Below, in pieces: positions 41,115 to 49,382 of a stretch of DNA of 64,000 nucleotides; positions within the stretch are counted from its first letter, which is position 1, and each line of letters starts with the position of its first letter. The notes beneath the pieces were generated by a model. It searched no databases, was not told where the DNA came from, and saw only the letters and a program-made list of their open reading frames with translations. Source of the stretch: JBBWZH01 sp035544115 (GTDB taxonomy: Bacteria; Actinomycetota; Actinomycetes; Mycobacteriales; CADCTP01); contig OY970235.1 in NCBI GenBank assembly GCA_963714145.1, forward strand, positions 9,858,001 through 9,922,000, given 5' to 3'. The translations under genes and the position numbers were made by a program.

Positions 41115-42170
41115 ATGTCAGCGATGGGGGAGCGGACCACGACCGAGCCGGCCGGCGTCGACGTGCTGCTGTCCGGGCTGCTGTTCGCCGACCTCGCGTT
41201 CGCCGGGCTGGACGCACCGCCGGCGCCCGGCACCGAGGTGTGGACCAAGCAGTTCTCCGTGGCCCCGGGCGGTATCGCCAACTTCGCGGTCACCCTGGCC
41301 CGCTTCGGCCTGCGCGCGTCGCTTGCCGCGGCCTTCGGCGCCGACACCTTCGGCTCGTACTGCTGGCACGTACTGTCCGAAGTGGAGGGTGTGGACCTGG
41401 CCCGGTCCCGCCGCATCGCCGGCTGGCCCACACCGGTCACGGTATCCCTTGCCTACGGTGGAGATCGAGCCCTGATCACGCACGGGCAGCCGCCGCCGGT
41501 CAGCGGCGACGACCTGATCGGCGACCAGCCGCCCGGCCGGGCCGCGATCGTCCACATCGGACCCGAGCCGGCCGGCTGGGTGCGCCGCGCGCACGCGGCC
41601 GGCGCGCTGGTCTTCGCCGATGTCGGCTGGGATCCGGCGCGGCGCTGGGCCGGCGCGGTGCTGGACCGGCTCGCCTACTGCCACGCGTTCACCCCCAACG
41701 CGGCCGAGGCGATGGCCTACACCCGCACCGACACCCCGCGGGCGGCGCTGGCCAGGCTGGCCGAACTGGTGCCGCTCGCGGTCGTCACCTGCGGTGCGGC
41801 CGGTGCGCTCGCGGTGGACGGGACGACCGGCGAGCACGCGGCGGTGCCCGGGCTGGTGGTGGACGCGGTGGACCCCACCGGGGCCGGTGACATCTTCGCG
41901 GCCAGCCTGGTGGTGGCCACCCTCGGCGGCTGGCCGCTGGCCGAACGGCTGCGCTTCGCCAACCTCGCGGCGGCGCTGTCGGTGCGGCAACCCGGCGGCG
42001 CCGCCGCCACACCGGGCTGGGCCGGCGTCGCCGCCTGGTGGTGGGCCACCCGCCGCGCCGCCGCGCCGGAACTGCTGCGCGACTACGCCTTCCTCGACCG
42101 GGTCATCCCGGCCGAGCACGGCGACGCGGCCCCGGGCAGCCCGCGGCCCGGCCGGACCGAGCACCCGTAG
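41115..42170 (+). CDS. PfkB-family carbohydrate kinase
   Basis: A 351-residue protein from ATG 41115 (MSAMGERTTTEPAGVDVLLS); ATG 41124 is also possible. VWTKQFSVAPGGIANFAVTL, with its GG near residue 50, is the PfkB N-terminal substrate motif, and ARFGLRASLAAAFGADTFGS continues it. DAVDPTGAGDIFAASLVVAT is the C-terminal signature with catalytic Asp259 in GAGD. The family phosphorylates sugars or nucleosides with ATP. As the first gene after the inverted repeat, ahead of the ABC importer and the fucosidase, it probably phosphorylates a sugar released from the imported glycan, generating the DeoR effector. The actual sugar is unknown. Confidence 0.9.
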   Translation: MSAMGERTTTEPAGVDVLLSGLLFADLAFAGLDAPPAPGTEVWTKQFSVAPGGIANFAVTLARFGLRASLAAAFGADTFGSYCWHVLSEVEGVDLARSRRIAGWPTPVTVSLAYGGDRALITHGQPPPVSGDDLIGDQPPGRAAIVHIGPEPAGWVRRAHAAGALVFADVGWDPARRWAGAVLDRLAYCHAFTPNAAEAMAYTRTDTPRAALARLAELVPLAVVTCGAAGALAVDGTTGEHAAVPGLVVDAVDPTGAGDIFAASLVVATLGGWPLAERLRFANLAAALSVRQPGGAAATPGWAGVAAWWWATRRAAAPELLRDYAFLDRVIPAEHGDAAPGSPRPGRTEHP

Positions 42171-42203
42171 CCCGCGCGAAACCGCGGACCAGAGGAGGAC
42201 CAG

Positions 42204-43485
42204 GTGGAGCTGTCCCGTAGGCGTTTCATCCAGGCGAGCGCGCTCGCCGTGACCGGTGCGGCCGCGGCGGCCGCGTGCGGCAAGAGCTCCTCCGGTACGT
42301 CCGCCGCCAAGAGCTCGACCCTGACCCTGTGGTACTGGGGCGGCGGGCTGAGCGACAAGGTCGTGGCGGACACCGTCAAACACTTCACCGCGGTGACCCT
42401 CAAACCTTCGGTGATCGGCGGCGACTTCAAGCAGAAGCTGCTCACCACGATGACCGGCGGCAAGTTCGTGCCGGACATCACCGGTATCAAGGGTGAGGAC
42501 ATCGCCGGGTTCCTGCCGCGGGCGGACCGGTTCATCGACCTCAACACGCTCGGCGCGGACAAGCTCGCGGCCAGCTACCTGCCGTGGAAGTGGAAGCAGG
42601 GCAGCACCACCGACGGGAAGCTGATCGGGTTCCCGATCGACATCGGGCCGACCGCGATGTTCTACCGGGAAGACCTCTTCGCCCAGGCCGGGCTGCCGAC
42701 CGACCCCGCGGCGGTGGGCTCCGCAGTGTCCACATGGGACGACTACTTCGCGCTGGGCGGCCGGCTGAAGCAGGCGCTGCCGAAGACGTTCCTGCTCAAC
42801 AACTCCGGATCCGTGTTCAGCATGGTGGTCGGCCAGGGCACCACGCGGTTCATCGACCAGTCGAACCACTTCATCGGCGACCAGGACCACATCCGCCGGG
42901 CCTGGGATCTGGCGCTGCGGCCGCAGCAGCTGGGCATCAACGCGAAGATCAACGACAACAGCTGGAACGCCGCGGTCGGCAACGGCACCCTGGGCACCGA
43001 GATCGGCGCCGCCTGGCACGCGCTGGACATCTCCTCGGCGGCCCCGAAGACGAAGGGCAAGTGGCGGGTGGCCGCCGGTCCGGGCGGGCCGGCGAACATC
43101 GGCGGGTCGTTCCTGGCGATCCCGAAGACCAGCGGCAACCCGCAGGAGGCGTTCGAGATCATCAGCTGGCTGCTCAGCCCGGAGAACCAGGCCCGCGGCT
43201 TCACCGACGCGGCGCTGTTCCCGTCCTCGCCGGCCAGCTACAAGCTGCCCGCGCTGACCGCGCCGGACCCGTTCTTCGGCGGCCAGGCGACCATCGACAT
43301 CTTCGGCCCGGCCGCGCAGCAGATCCCGGTCGCCTACGAGGCACCGGCGGACGCGGCGGTGGCCGCGCCCTACTACAGCGAGCTGACCAGCATCGAGGCG
43401 AAGGGCAAGGACCCCGACTGCGGCCTGGTCGGACGCGGTCTCGCAGGCCAAGAGCATCGCCCAGAAGCAGGGGGTCTCGGTCTGA
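42204..43485 (+). pseudogene. ABC sugar transporter, substrate-binding lipoprotein (one-base frameshift near the end)
   Basis: About 426 residues from GTG 42204, with AGAGGAGG upstream. SRRRFIQASALAVTGAAAAA followed by AC gives a Tat signal with lipobox Cys. The mature part is a family-1 solute-binding protein: LTLWYWGGGLSDKVVADTVK, GFPIDIGPTAMFYREDLFAQ, AAWHALDISS, then WLLSPENQARGFTDAALFPS. Near 43417-43424 one extra base shifts the frame; removing it gives AWSDAVSQAKSIAQKQGVSV and a TGA at 43483 that overlaps the permease ATG. Only the last 25 residues are affected, so the protein may work even if the indel is real. It binds oligosaccharides outside the membrane. Confidence 0.88.
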
Positions 43486-44460
43486 TGGCCGCGCAGAGCA
43501 CCGCCGCGCCGCGCAGTCGGCCCGGCAGTGCTCGCCGGCCGGCGGCCAGCCACCGGACCCGCGGTCCCCGGCGGGTCTGGTCCTTCCTGCCGCAGTACCT
43601 GGCGATCTCGCCGTTCTTCCTGGTGTTCCTGGGTTTCGCGCTGGTCCCGGTGCTGTTCACGCTCTACCTGTCGTTCCAGCGCTGGGACGGCATCGGCGAC
43701 ATGCAGCTACGTCGGCCTGGAGCAGTACCGCTTCCTGATCTCCGACCGCACGTTCTGGCTGGCGCTGTCCAACACGCTGATCATCTGGGTGCTGGCGACC
43801 ATCCCGATGCTGTTCATCGCGCTGGTGATCGCCGCGATGCTGAACTCCACCCGGCGGCTGACCGCGTTCTACCGGATCGCCTACTTCGTGCCGAACGTCA
43901 CCTCACTGGTCGCGATCGCGATCTTCTTCTTCGCGGTGTTCAGCTCGCAGTTCGGCCTGGTGAACGCGGCCCTGCACGCGATCGGGCTGCCCGCGGTGCC
44001 GTGGATGAGCAACCCGTGGACCATCAAGGTGGTCATCGCGCTGCTGATGACCTGGCAGTGGGTCGGCTACAACGCCATCATCTACCTGGCCGGGCTGCAG
44101 GCGATCCCGACCGAGCTGTACGAAGCGGCCCGGGTGGACGGTGCCGGGCCGGTGCAGAGCTTCTTCCGCATCACGATCCCGCTGCTGCGGCCGATCATCC
44201 TGTTCACCGTCGTGGTGTCGACGGTGACCGGGCTGCAGAGCTTCACCGAACCGCAGGTCATGTTCGGCAGCAACGCGTCCACCAACCCGAACTCCGGCGG
44301 ACCGGGCCAGGCCGGGCTGACCGTGATGCTGTACTTCTACCACCAGGCGTTCGACAACAACGACTTCGGTTACGGCGCGGCGATCTCGTGGGCGCTGTTC
44401 CTGGTGATCATGCTCATCGTGGCGGTCAACTGGCGCATCGTGGCGCGCACCGACCGGTAG
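43485..44460 (+). pseudogene. ABC sugar transporter permease 1 (one-base frameshift)
   Basis: ATG 43485 overlaps the previous stop (TGATG). The first helix region reads FLPQYLAISPFFLVFLGFAL and VPVLFTLYLSFQRWDGIGDM. An extra base near 43706 then breaks the frame; without it the chain continues QYVGLEQYRFLISDRTFWLA into a normal MalF/UgpA-type permease. The EAA loop is present at ELYEAARVDGAGPVQSFFRI followed by TIPLLRPIILF, and six membrane helices are expected. If real, the frameshift would abolish the transporter, yet every conserved block after it is intact, which favours a sequence error. Confidence 0.85.
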
Positions 44461-44521
44461 CCGGCCGCGCCGGCCCGACAAGCGACAAGCGACAGTCCAC
44501 ATCGGACGGAGGTGGAACGCT

Positions 44522-45352
44522 GTGCGGAGGCGGTTGCGGTCGCGGGGGCTGGCCCTGCACGCCCTGCTGGCCCTCGGCGTCGTGCTGTGCATGTTCCCGT
44601 TCTACTGGACCATCGTGATGGCGACGAACACGACCGAGGACATCTACCGGTACCCGCCGAAGCTGACATTCGGGTCGCAGCTACTCGTCAACGTGCACAA
44701 GGTGCTGCAGAACATCGACCTGTTCCGGGCGATGCTCAACTCACTGCTGGTCGCCTGTACCGCCACCTTCCTGGTACTGCTGGTCGACTCGCTCGCCGCG
44801 TTCGGCTTCGCCAAGTACCGCTTCCCCGGCCGGAACCTGCTGTTCGGCCTGCTGATCGGGATGTACCTGCTGCCCACCCAGATGGCGCTGATCCCGCAGT
44901 TCGTGCTGATGGTGAAGCTGGGCTGGGTCGGCTCGCTCAAGCCGCTGGTGCTGCCGTCGCTGGCCAACGCGTTCGGCATCTTCTGGATGCGGCAGTACAT
45001 CGTCGGCGCGGTGCCGGACGAGCTGATCGAGGCCGCCCGGCTGGACGGCTGCGGTTTCCTCCGGCAGTACTGGCATGTCGGGTTGCCGGCGATCCGGCCC
45101 GGGCTGGCCTTCCTCGGCATCTACACCTACGTCAGCGTGTGGAACGACTATGTCTGGCCACTGGTGGTGCTGGTGAACCCGGACCGGCTCACCCTGCAGG
45201 TCGCGCTCTCCCAGCTGAACACGACCCACAACACCGACTACAGCATGGTGATGGCCGGGGCGATGATCGCGGTGCTGCCGCTGGTGCTGGTCTTCCTGCT
45301 GTTCGCCCGCAACTTCATCGCCGACGCAACCAAGGGAGCCGTCCGTGGCTGA
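44522..45352 (+). CDS. ABC sugar transporter permease 2
   Basis: A 276-residue MalG/UgpE-type permease from GTG 44522. Six membrane helices begin with LALHALLALGVVLCMFPFYW. The EAA loop is ELIEAARLDGCGFLRQYWHV followed by GLPAIRPGLAF, in the usual place before the last two helices. It pairs with permease 1 to form the channel. No ATPase gene is in the cluster; this is common for actinobacterial CUT1 importers, which share a MsiK-type ATPase encoded elsewhere. The fucosidase start lies inside its last codons (GTG 45345), so the two are translationally coupled. Confidence 0.92.
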   Translation: MRRRLRSRGLALHALLALGVVLCMFPFYWTIVMATNTTEDIYRYPPKLTFGSQLLVNVHKVLQNIDLFRAMLNSLLVACTATFLVLLVDSLAAFGFAKYRFPGRNLLFGLLIGMYLLPTQMALIPQFVLMVKLGWVGSLKPLVLPSLANAFGIFWMRQYIVGAVPDELIEAARLDGCGFLRQYWHVGLPAIRPGLAFLGIYTYVSVWNDYVWPLVVLVNPDRLTLQVALSQLNTTHNTDYSMVMAGAMIAVLPLVLVFLLFARNFIADATKGAVRG

Positions 45353-46631
45353 GCCAGCCGGGCTGGACCTCTTCCGGCAGCGCCGCTTCGGCTTGTTCGT
45401 CCACTTCGGACTCTACTCGCTGGGTGCCCGGAACGAGTGGATGCGGCACCGGGAGCGCACGCCGGACGAGCGGTACCAGCGGTACTTCGACCACTTCTGC
45501 CCGGACCGCTTCGACCCGGCCGACTGGGTCGCGCAGGCCGCGGCCGCCGGAATGCGCTACGCGGTGGTGACGACCAAGCACCACGACGGCTTCTGCCTGT
45601 GGGACACGGCGCTGACCGACTTCCAGGTCACGAACACGCCGTGGGGCCGGGACCTCATCGGGCCGCTGGTCGGGGCGCTGCGGGAGCGGGACCTCGGCGT
45701 CGGCCTCTACCACTCGCTGCTCGACTGGCACCACCCGCAGTTCCCGCTGGACGGCCTGCACCCGCTGCGGGACGACCCGGCGGCCCGTGCCGCCGGCGAC
45801 TCCCGCGACATCGCCGGGTACCGCCGGTACCTGCACGGCCAGGTCCGCGAGCTGCTGACCCGCTACGGCCAGATCGACCAGCTGTGGTTCGACTTCTCCT
45901 ACCCCGACCACGTGCACGAGGGCCAGCGGGTGTGGGGCGGCAAGGGCGCGGCCGAGTGGGGTGCCGCCGAGCTGCTGGCGCTGGCGCGCGAGCTGCAACC
46001 GGGCATCCTGGTCAACGACCGGCTCGGGCTCCCCGGCGACTTCGTGACACCGGAGCAGTACCAGCCGGCCGCGCCGCTGCGCCGGGACGGCCGGCCGGTG
46101 CCGTGGGAGGCCTGCCAGACGCTGAACGGCAGCTGGGGCTACGACCGTGACAACCACGACTACAAGTCCGCCGACCTGCTGCTGCGGATGCTCGTCGACA
46201 CCGTGTCCAAGGACGGCAACCTGCTGCTCAATGTCGGGCCGACCGCCCGGGGTGAGTTCGACCCGGTGGCCGCCGGCATCCTCGCGGAGATCGGCCGGTG
46301 GATGCGGCGGCACGACCGGTCGATCTACGGCGCCGGCCCGAGCAGCTTCGTCCCGCCGCCGGACGCCCGCTACACCCAGCGCGGCAACCGGCTCTACCTG
46401 CACCTGTTCGCCTGGCCGTTCGACGCGGTGCACCTGCCGATGCTGGCCGACCGGGTGGTCTACGCGCAGTTCCTGCATGACGCGTCCGAGGTGCGGTGGG
46501 TCCGGGCCGACCTGGAGCCGCCGACGCCGGCCATGGTCGCCGATGTGCAGCCGGCGGGAACGCTGACCCTGCAGCTGCCGAACCGCCGCCCCGATGTCGC
46601 GATCCCGGTGGTCGAGCTGTTCCTCCGCTGA
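45345..46631 (+). CDS. GH29 alpha-L-fucosidase
   Basis: A 428-residue protein from GTG 45345, coupled to permease 2. The barrel starts at RFGLFVHFGLYSLGARNEWM (the HFG/HWG start of GH29). AAAGMRYAVVTTKHHDGFCL is the KHHDGF signature, and IDQLWFDFSYPD holds the nucleophile Asp183. NLLLNVGPTARGEFDP is the late conserved loop. No signal peptide is present, so it is cytoplasmic. Substrate linkage cannot be read with confidence; a relaxed alpha-1,3/1,4-type specificity would fit Lewis-like or plant N-glycan antennae together with the GH2 and GH38 enzymes of the locus. Confidence 0.93.
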   Translation: MAEPAGLDLFRQRRFGLFVHFGLYSLGARNEWMRHRERTPDERYQRYFDHFCPDRFDPADWVAQAAAAGMRYAVVTTKHHDGFCLWDTALTDFQVTNTPWGRDLIGPLVGALRERDLGVGLYHSLLDWHHPQFPLDGLHPLRDDPAARAAGDSRDIAGYRRYLHGQVRELLTRYGQIDQLWFDFSYPDHVHEGQRVWGGKGAAEWGAAELLALARELQPGILVNDRLGLPGDFVTPEQYQPAAPLRRDGRPVPWEACQTLNGSWGYDRDNHDYKSADLLLRMLVDTVSKDGNLLLNVGPTARGEFDPVAAGILAEIGRWMRRHDRSIYGAGPSSFVPPPDARYTQRGNRLYLHLFAWPFDAVHLPMLADRVVYAQFLHDASEVRWVRADLEPPTPAMVADVQPAGTLTLQLPNRRPDVAIPVVELFLR

Positions 46632-46650
46632 CCGGTGCCGCCCGCGGGGT

Positions 46651-46740
46651 TCCCGGCGGCCGGTGCCGCTCGCGGTGACTTCCGGGCGGCCGGTGCCGCT
46701 CGCGGTCAGTTCCGGGCGGCCGGGGCCCGGTCGCGGTCAG
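46651..46740. repeat. Three tandem 30-bp units between convergent genes
   Basis: Units 46651-46680, 46681-46710 and 46711-46740 share CCGGGCGGCCGGTGCCGC-like and CGCGGTSA cores with a few differences. They fill the space between the fucosidase stop and the end of the ArsR gene and touch its stop codon. Confidence 0.8.
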
Positions 46741-47330
46741 TTCGCGGCGGCCGGGTCCGGGTCCGGGTCGTCGTCCCGCTCGGGCAGGGTGGGGTGGTCG
46801 GTGGGGTAGAGACCGGCGACGAAGCCGTAGACCGTGTCGCCCGAGCGCGGCAGTTGCCCGAACTCGTGGACGACCTCGAAGACGCGGTTCCAGAACTCGG
46901 CGGCCCGCTCCCGGGGGATCCGGGCGTACCGGAGGATGGCCCGCAGGTCGTCGGCCTCGTGCGCCGGGATGGACTCGGCCGCGGCCACCGGCAGCCAGTT
47001 GGGCACCATGGACACCTGCTCCGGCTGGATGGCGCCCACGTAGAAGATGCGGGCGGTCCGGCCGTAGAACCGCTCGTCGATCGCGCGCACCCGCCGGGTG
47101 CGGACGACCTTGAGCATCCCGGCACTCGTCAGCACGCCCACGTGGTGGGCCACCGTGCTCTTCGGGCGGTCGACCGCGGCGGCCAGCTCGCCGACCGTCG
47201 CGGCCCGCTCGAGCACCAGGTCAAGGAGGGTGCTGCGGAGCGGGTCGGCCATCGCCCGGAGCTCCTGGGGGGAGGAGACCACGCGCAGGTCTTCGAGGTC
47301 GTAGTCGGGAAGCTGGCTATTGCTCGACAT
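46737..47330 (-). CDS. ArsR-family winged-helix regulator
   Basis: A 197-residue protein from ATG 47330. The winged helix is at about residues 18-90: VVSSPQELRAMADPLRSTLL, DLVLERAATVGELAAAVDRP, KSTVAHHVGVLTSAGMLKVV, wing RTRRVRAIDERFYGRTARIF. The C-terminal 100 residues are helical, with RAAEFWNRVFEVVHEFG, typical of the ArsR-like proteins that respond to small organic ligands and not metals; it has no Cys at all. No obvious target is next to it: the fucosidase converges on it and the lipoprotein gene lies behind it on the same strand. Confidence 0.88.
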   Translation of the reverse strand: MSSNSQLPDYDLEDLRVVSSPQELRAMADPLRSTLLDLVLERAATVGELAAAVDRPKSTVAHHVGVLTSAGMLKVVRTRRVRAIDERFYGRTARIFYVGAIQPEQVSMVPNWLPVAAAESIPAHEADDLRAILRYARIPRERAAEFWNRVFEVVHEFGQLPRSGDTVYGFVAGLYPTDHPTLPERDDDPDPDPAAAN

Positions 47331-47472
47331 GACTGGATCGTTCTGCTAGGTCGCATCGATCAACATGTGCGGATCGTAACCGAGCGGCGATCGGGTCAGC
47401 TCACGTCGGCCCGCCGGCTGCGCCGAAGGGCCGCGCCGGGCGCGGTAGGGCCCGCACCCGGCGCTGCTACGG

Positions 47473-47781
47473 CTACTTCTTGGTGCAGGCCTGCAGTTCG
47501 GACGTCGCCTTGTCCTTGTCCTTCTTCGGCTCCGGCAGCTCCTTGCCGTTCTTGATGTAGTCGTTGACCCCGCTGCTGTCGATGTACTTGATGACCACAT
47601 CGGCGGCGCAGCTGGCCTGCGTGTCGGTGAGGCGCGGAGTGAAGCTCGTATCGCTCTTGATCTTGTTGGTCAGCGCGGTCTTGTCGACCTTGTCGCCGCC
47701 ACAGGCGGCCCCGCCGAGCAGCAGGGCGGCCGCGGCGAATGCCGCCGGCACGGCACGACGGAGAGTAACGGTGGTGCGCAC
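47473..47781 (-). CDS. Small secreted lipoprotein
   Basis: A 102-residue protein from GTG 47781, with AAGGAG seven bases upstream. The signal RTTVTLRRAVPAAFAAAALL ends in LLGGAAC, a plausible lipobox giving a lipid-anchored N-terminal Cys. The mature 75 residues contain KTALTNKIKSDTSFTPRLTD, TQASCAADVVIKYIDSSGVN and a Lys-rich end with a last Cys (ATSELQACTKK); two Cys could form a disulfide. Small actinomycete lipoproteins of this style are common and unassigned. No function is proposed. Confidence 0.75.
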   Translation of the reverse strand: MRTTVTLRRAVPAAFAAAALLLGGAACGGDKVDKTALTNKIKSDTSFTPRLTDTQASCAADVVIKYIDSSGVNDYIKNGKELPEPKKDKDKATSELQACTKK

Positions 47782-47955
47782 AGAAACTCCTTCGAGTCTC
47801 GCATTGATGAGGGACGACGGAGCGTGGCACGGCGCACGACGCGATGGAGCTTGACTGCCCGTTGGTCGGGCTTGGCCGCCCAAAGAGGCAGCAACGGATC
47901 AGGTGAATGTGGACAGTCCGCTGCCGCCCGGCGGGCCCGCCGGGCGGGACCGGTC

Positions 47956-49227
47956 TCAGTGCGTGCGGGCCCGGTCGGGCGCGGAGGCGGCGGGGGAGAA
48001 GGTGACCGGCAGTGCGGTGAGTGAGCGGCTGAACAGCGTCTGCCGTTGCCAGCACACTCCCGCCGGCTGCGCCCGCAGGTCGCTCATCCGCCGGAACATC
48101 GTGCTGAAGCACACCTGCGCTTCCATCCGGGCCAGCGCGGCGCCGAGGCAGTAGAACGTGCCCTGGCCGAAGGCGAGATGCCGGGCCGCCCGGGTGATGT
48201 CGAACCGGTCCGGGTCGGGGCAGTGCGCGGGGTCGTGGTTGCCCGCGGCCAGCGCGACGAACACGAGCTGGTCGGCGTCGATCGTCCGGCCGGCCAGCTC
48301 CACCGGGGCGACCGCGAGGCGGGTGGTCGCCGCGGCGGGCCCGTCGTAGCGCAGCATCTCCTCGATGGCGCCGGGCAGCAGTCCCGGGTCCGCCCGCAGC
48401 AACTCCAGCTGGTCCGGATGGTCGAGCAGCAGGCGGAGGCCCTTGCTGATCAGCCCCACGGTCGTCTCGTGCCCGGCGAACAGCAGCAGCACGCAGTTGG
48501 CCAGGATCTCGTCCTCGCTGTGGATCGTGCCCTGGTCCTGCGCGGCGACCAGCATGCTGATCAGGTCGTCCTGCGGGTGCCGGCGCCGGGCCGCGACCAG
48601 CGGGCGCAGGTACTCCGACATCTCCAGGATGCTCTGCTGGCTGTGTAGCAGGCTCGGCAGGTCCAGCGGCTGGAAGACCGCGCTGATGGCCCGTGACCAG
48701 CTCGGCAACAGGTCCCGGTCGGCGGCGGGGATGCCGAGCATGCCGGCGATGACCCGGGCCGGCAGCGGCCGGGCCAACTCGCTCACGATCTCGCATTCGC
48801 CGCGGCCGATGAACCCGTCGATCAACTCGTCGGTGATCTCCTGCGCCTGTGGCCGCAGGGCTTCCACCGTGCCCGGCGTGAAGTACCGCTTGATCACCCG
48901 TTGCATCCGGGCATGGTCGGCCGGGTTGGTGTGGCCCATCCACAGCGCGATCGAAGCGCGCAGCGGCTCCACCTGGCGCCGCTGCTCGTCCGGCAGCCGG
49001 TCGAGCTGCCCGACCATCCGCGCCGCCGTCAGCCGCGGGTCCTTCAGCGCCTGCACGATATCGGCGTACCGGGTGAGCACCCACGCGTTCAGCTGGCCGC
49101 TCCAGTGCACCGGATCCGCCGCCCGCATCCGGTGCAGCAGCGGGTGCGGGTCGGCCGCGACCTGCTCGGAGAGCAGGTCGTACACCGGCTCCGCCGCCCG
49201 CCCGCTACCGGCAACCGTGCGTGTCAC
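47956..49227 (-). CDS. Cytochrome P450 (CYP) monooxygenase
   Basis: A 423-residue soluble bacterial P450 from ATG 49227. The I-helix oxygen-binding site is LLLFAGHETTVG, the K-helix ExxR is AIEEMLRYDGP, and the haem loop is FGQGTFYCLGAALARMEA with the thiolate at Cys360. In the haem loop the usual His two residues before Cys is Phe, an uncommon substitution. Ferredoxin and reductase genes are absent nearby. It is divergent from the GalB-like gene and shares a 155-base intergenic region that contains the GntR-type operator, so a role in feeding that aromatic pathway (for example O-demethylation or hydroxylation) is possible but inferred. Confidence 0.92.
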   Translation of the reverse strand: MTRTVAGSGRAAEPVYDLLSEQVAADPHPLLHRMRAADPVHWSGQLNAWVLTRYADIVQALKDPRLTAARMVGQLDRLPDEQRRQVEPLRASIALWMGHTNPADHARMQRVIKRYFTPGTVEALRPQAQEITDELIDGFIGRGECEIVSELARPLPARVIAGMLGIPAADRDLLPSWSRAISAVFQPLDLPSLLHSQQSILEMSEYLRPLVAARRRHPQDDLISMLVAAQDQGTIHSEDEILANCVLLLFAGHETTVGLISKGLRLLLDHPDQLELLRADPGLLPGAIEEMLRYDGPAAATTRLAVAPVELAGRTIDADQLVFVALAAGNHDPAHCPDPDRFDITRAARHLAFGQGTFYCLGAALARMEAQVCFSTMFRRMSDLRAQPAGVCWQRQTLFSRSLTALPVTFSPAASAPDRARTH

Positions 49228-49318
49228 AGGCTCGTTCCTTCCGCCGTAGCCGGTCGGACCGTCCCATCCTCATCACCCGCTCCGGCCGGCAGCAAGGACC
49301 CGACCGGGTAGAGCGGAT

Positions 49319-49351
49319 ATTGTTGACAATGTTGTCGACAGTGCTTAGCGT
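49319..49351 (+). promoter_or_regulatory. Promoter and GntR-type operator of the galB-like operon
   Basis: ATTGTTGACAAT (49319-49330) contains a perfect TTGACA -35 box (49323-49328); TAGCGT (49346-49351) lies 17 bases downstream as -10. A TGTCGACA palindrome follows at 49333-49340. The reverse complement ATTGTCAACAAT differs by one base from AATGTCAACAAT upstream of the gntR gene at 53533-53544, which points to one common regulator. Confidence 0.75.
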
Positions 49352-49382
49352 CGGGGGCGCGACGGCTCGCCAAGGAGGCTGC

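Noticed and set aside
43700..43712. Programmed ribosomal frameshift in the permease gene
   Set aside because: There is no slippery heptamer or downstream structure, and similar one-base insertions occur in unrelated genes nearby.
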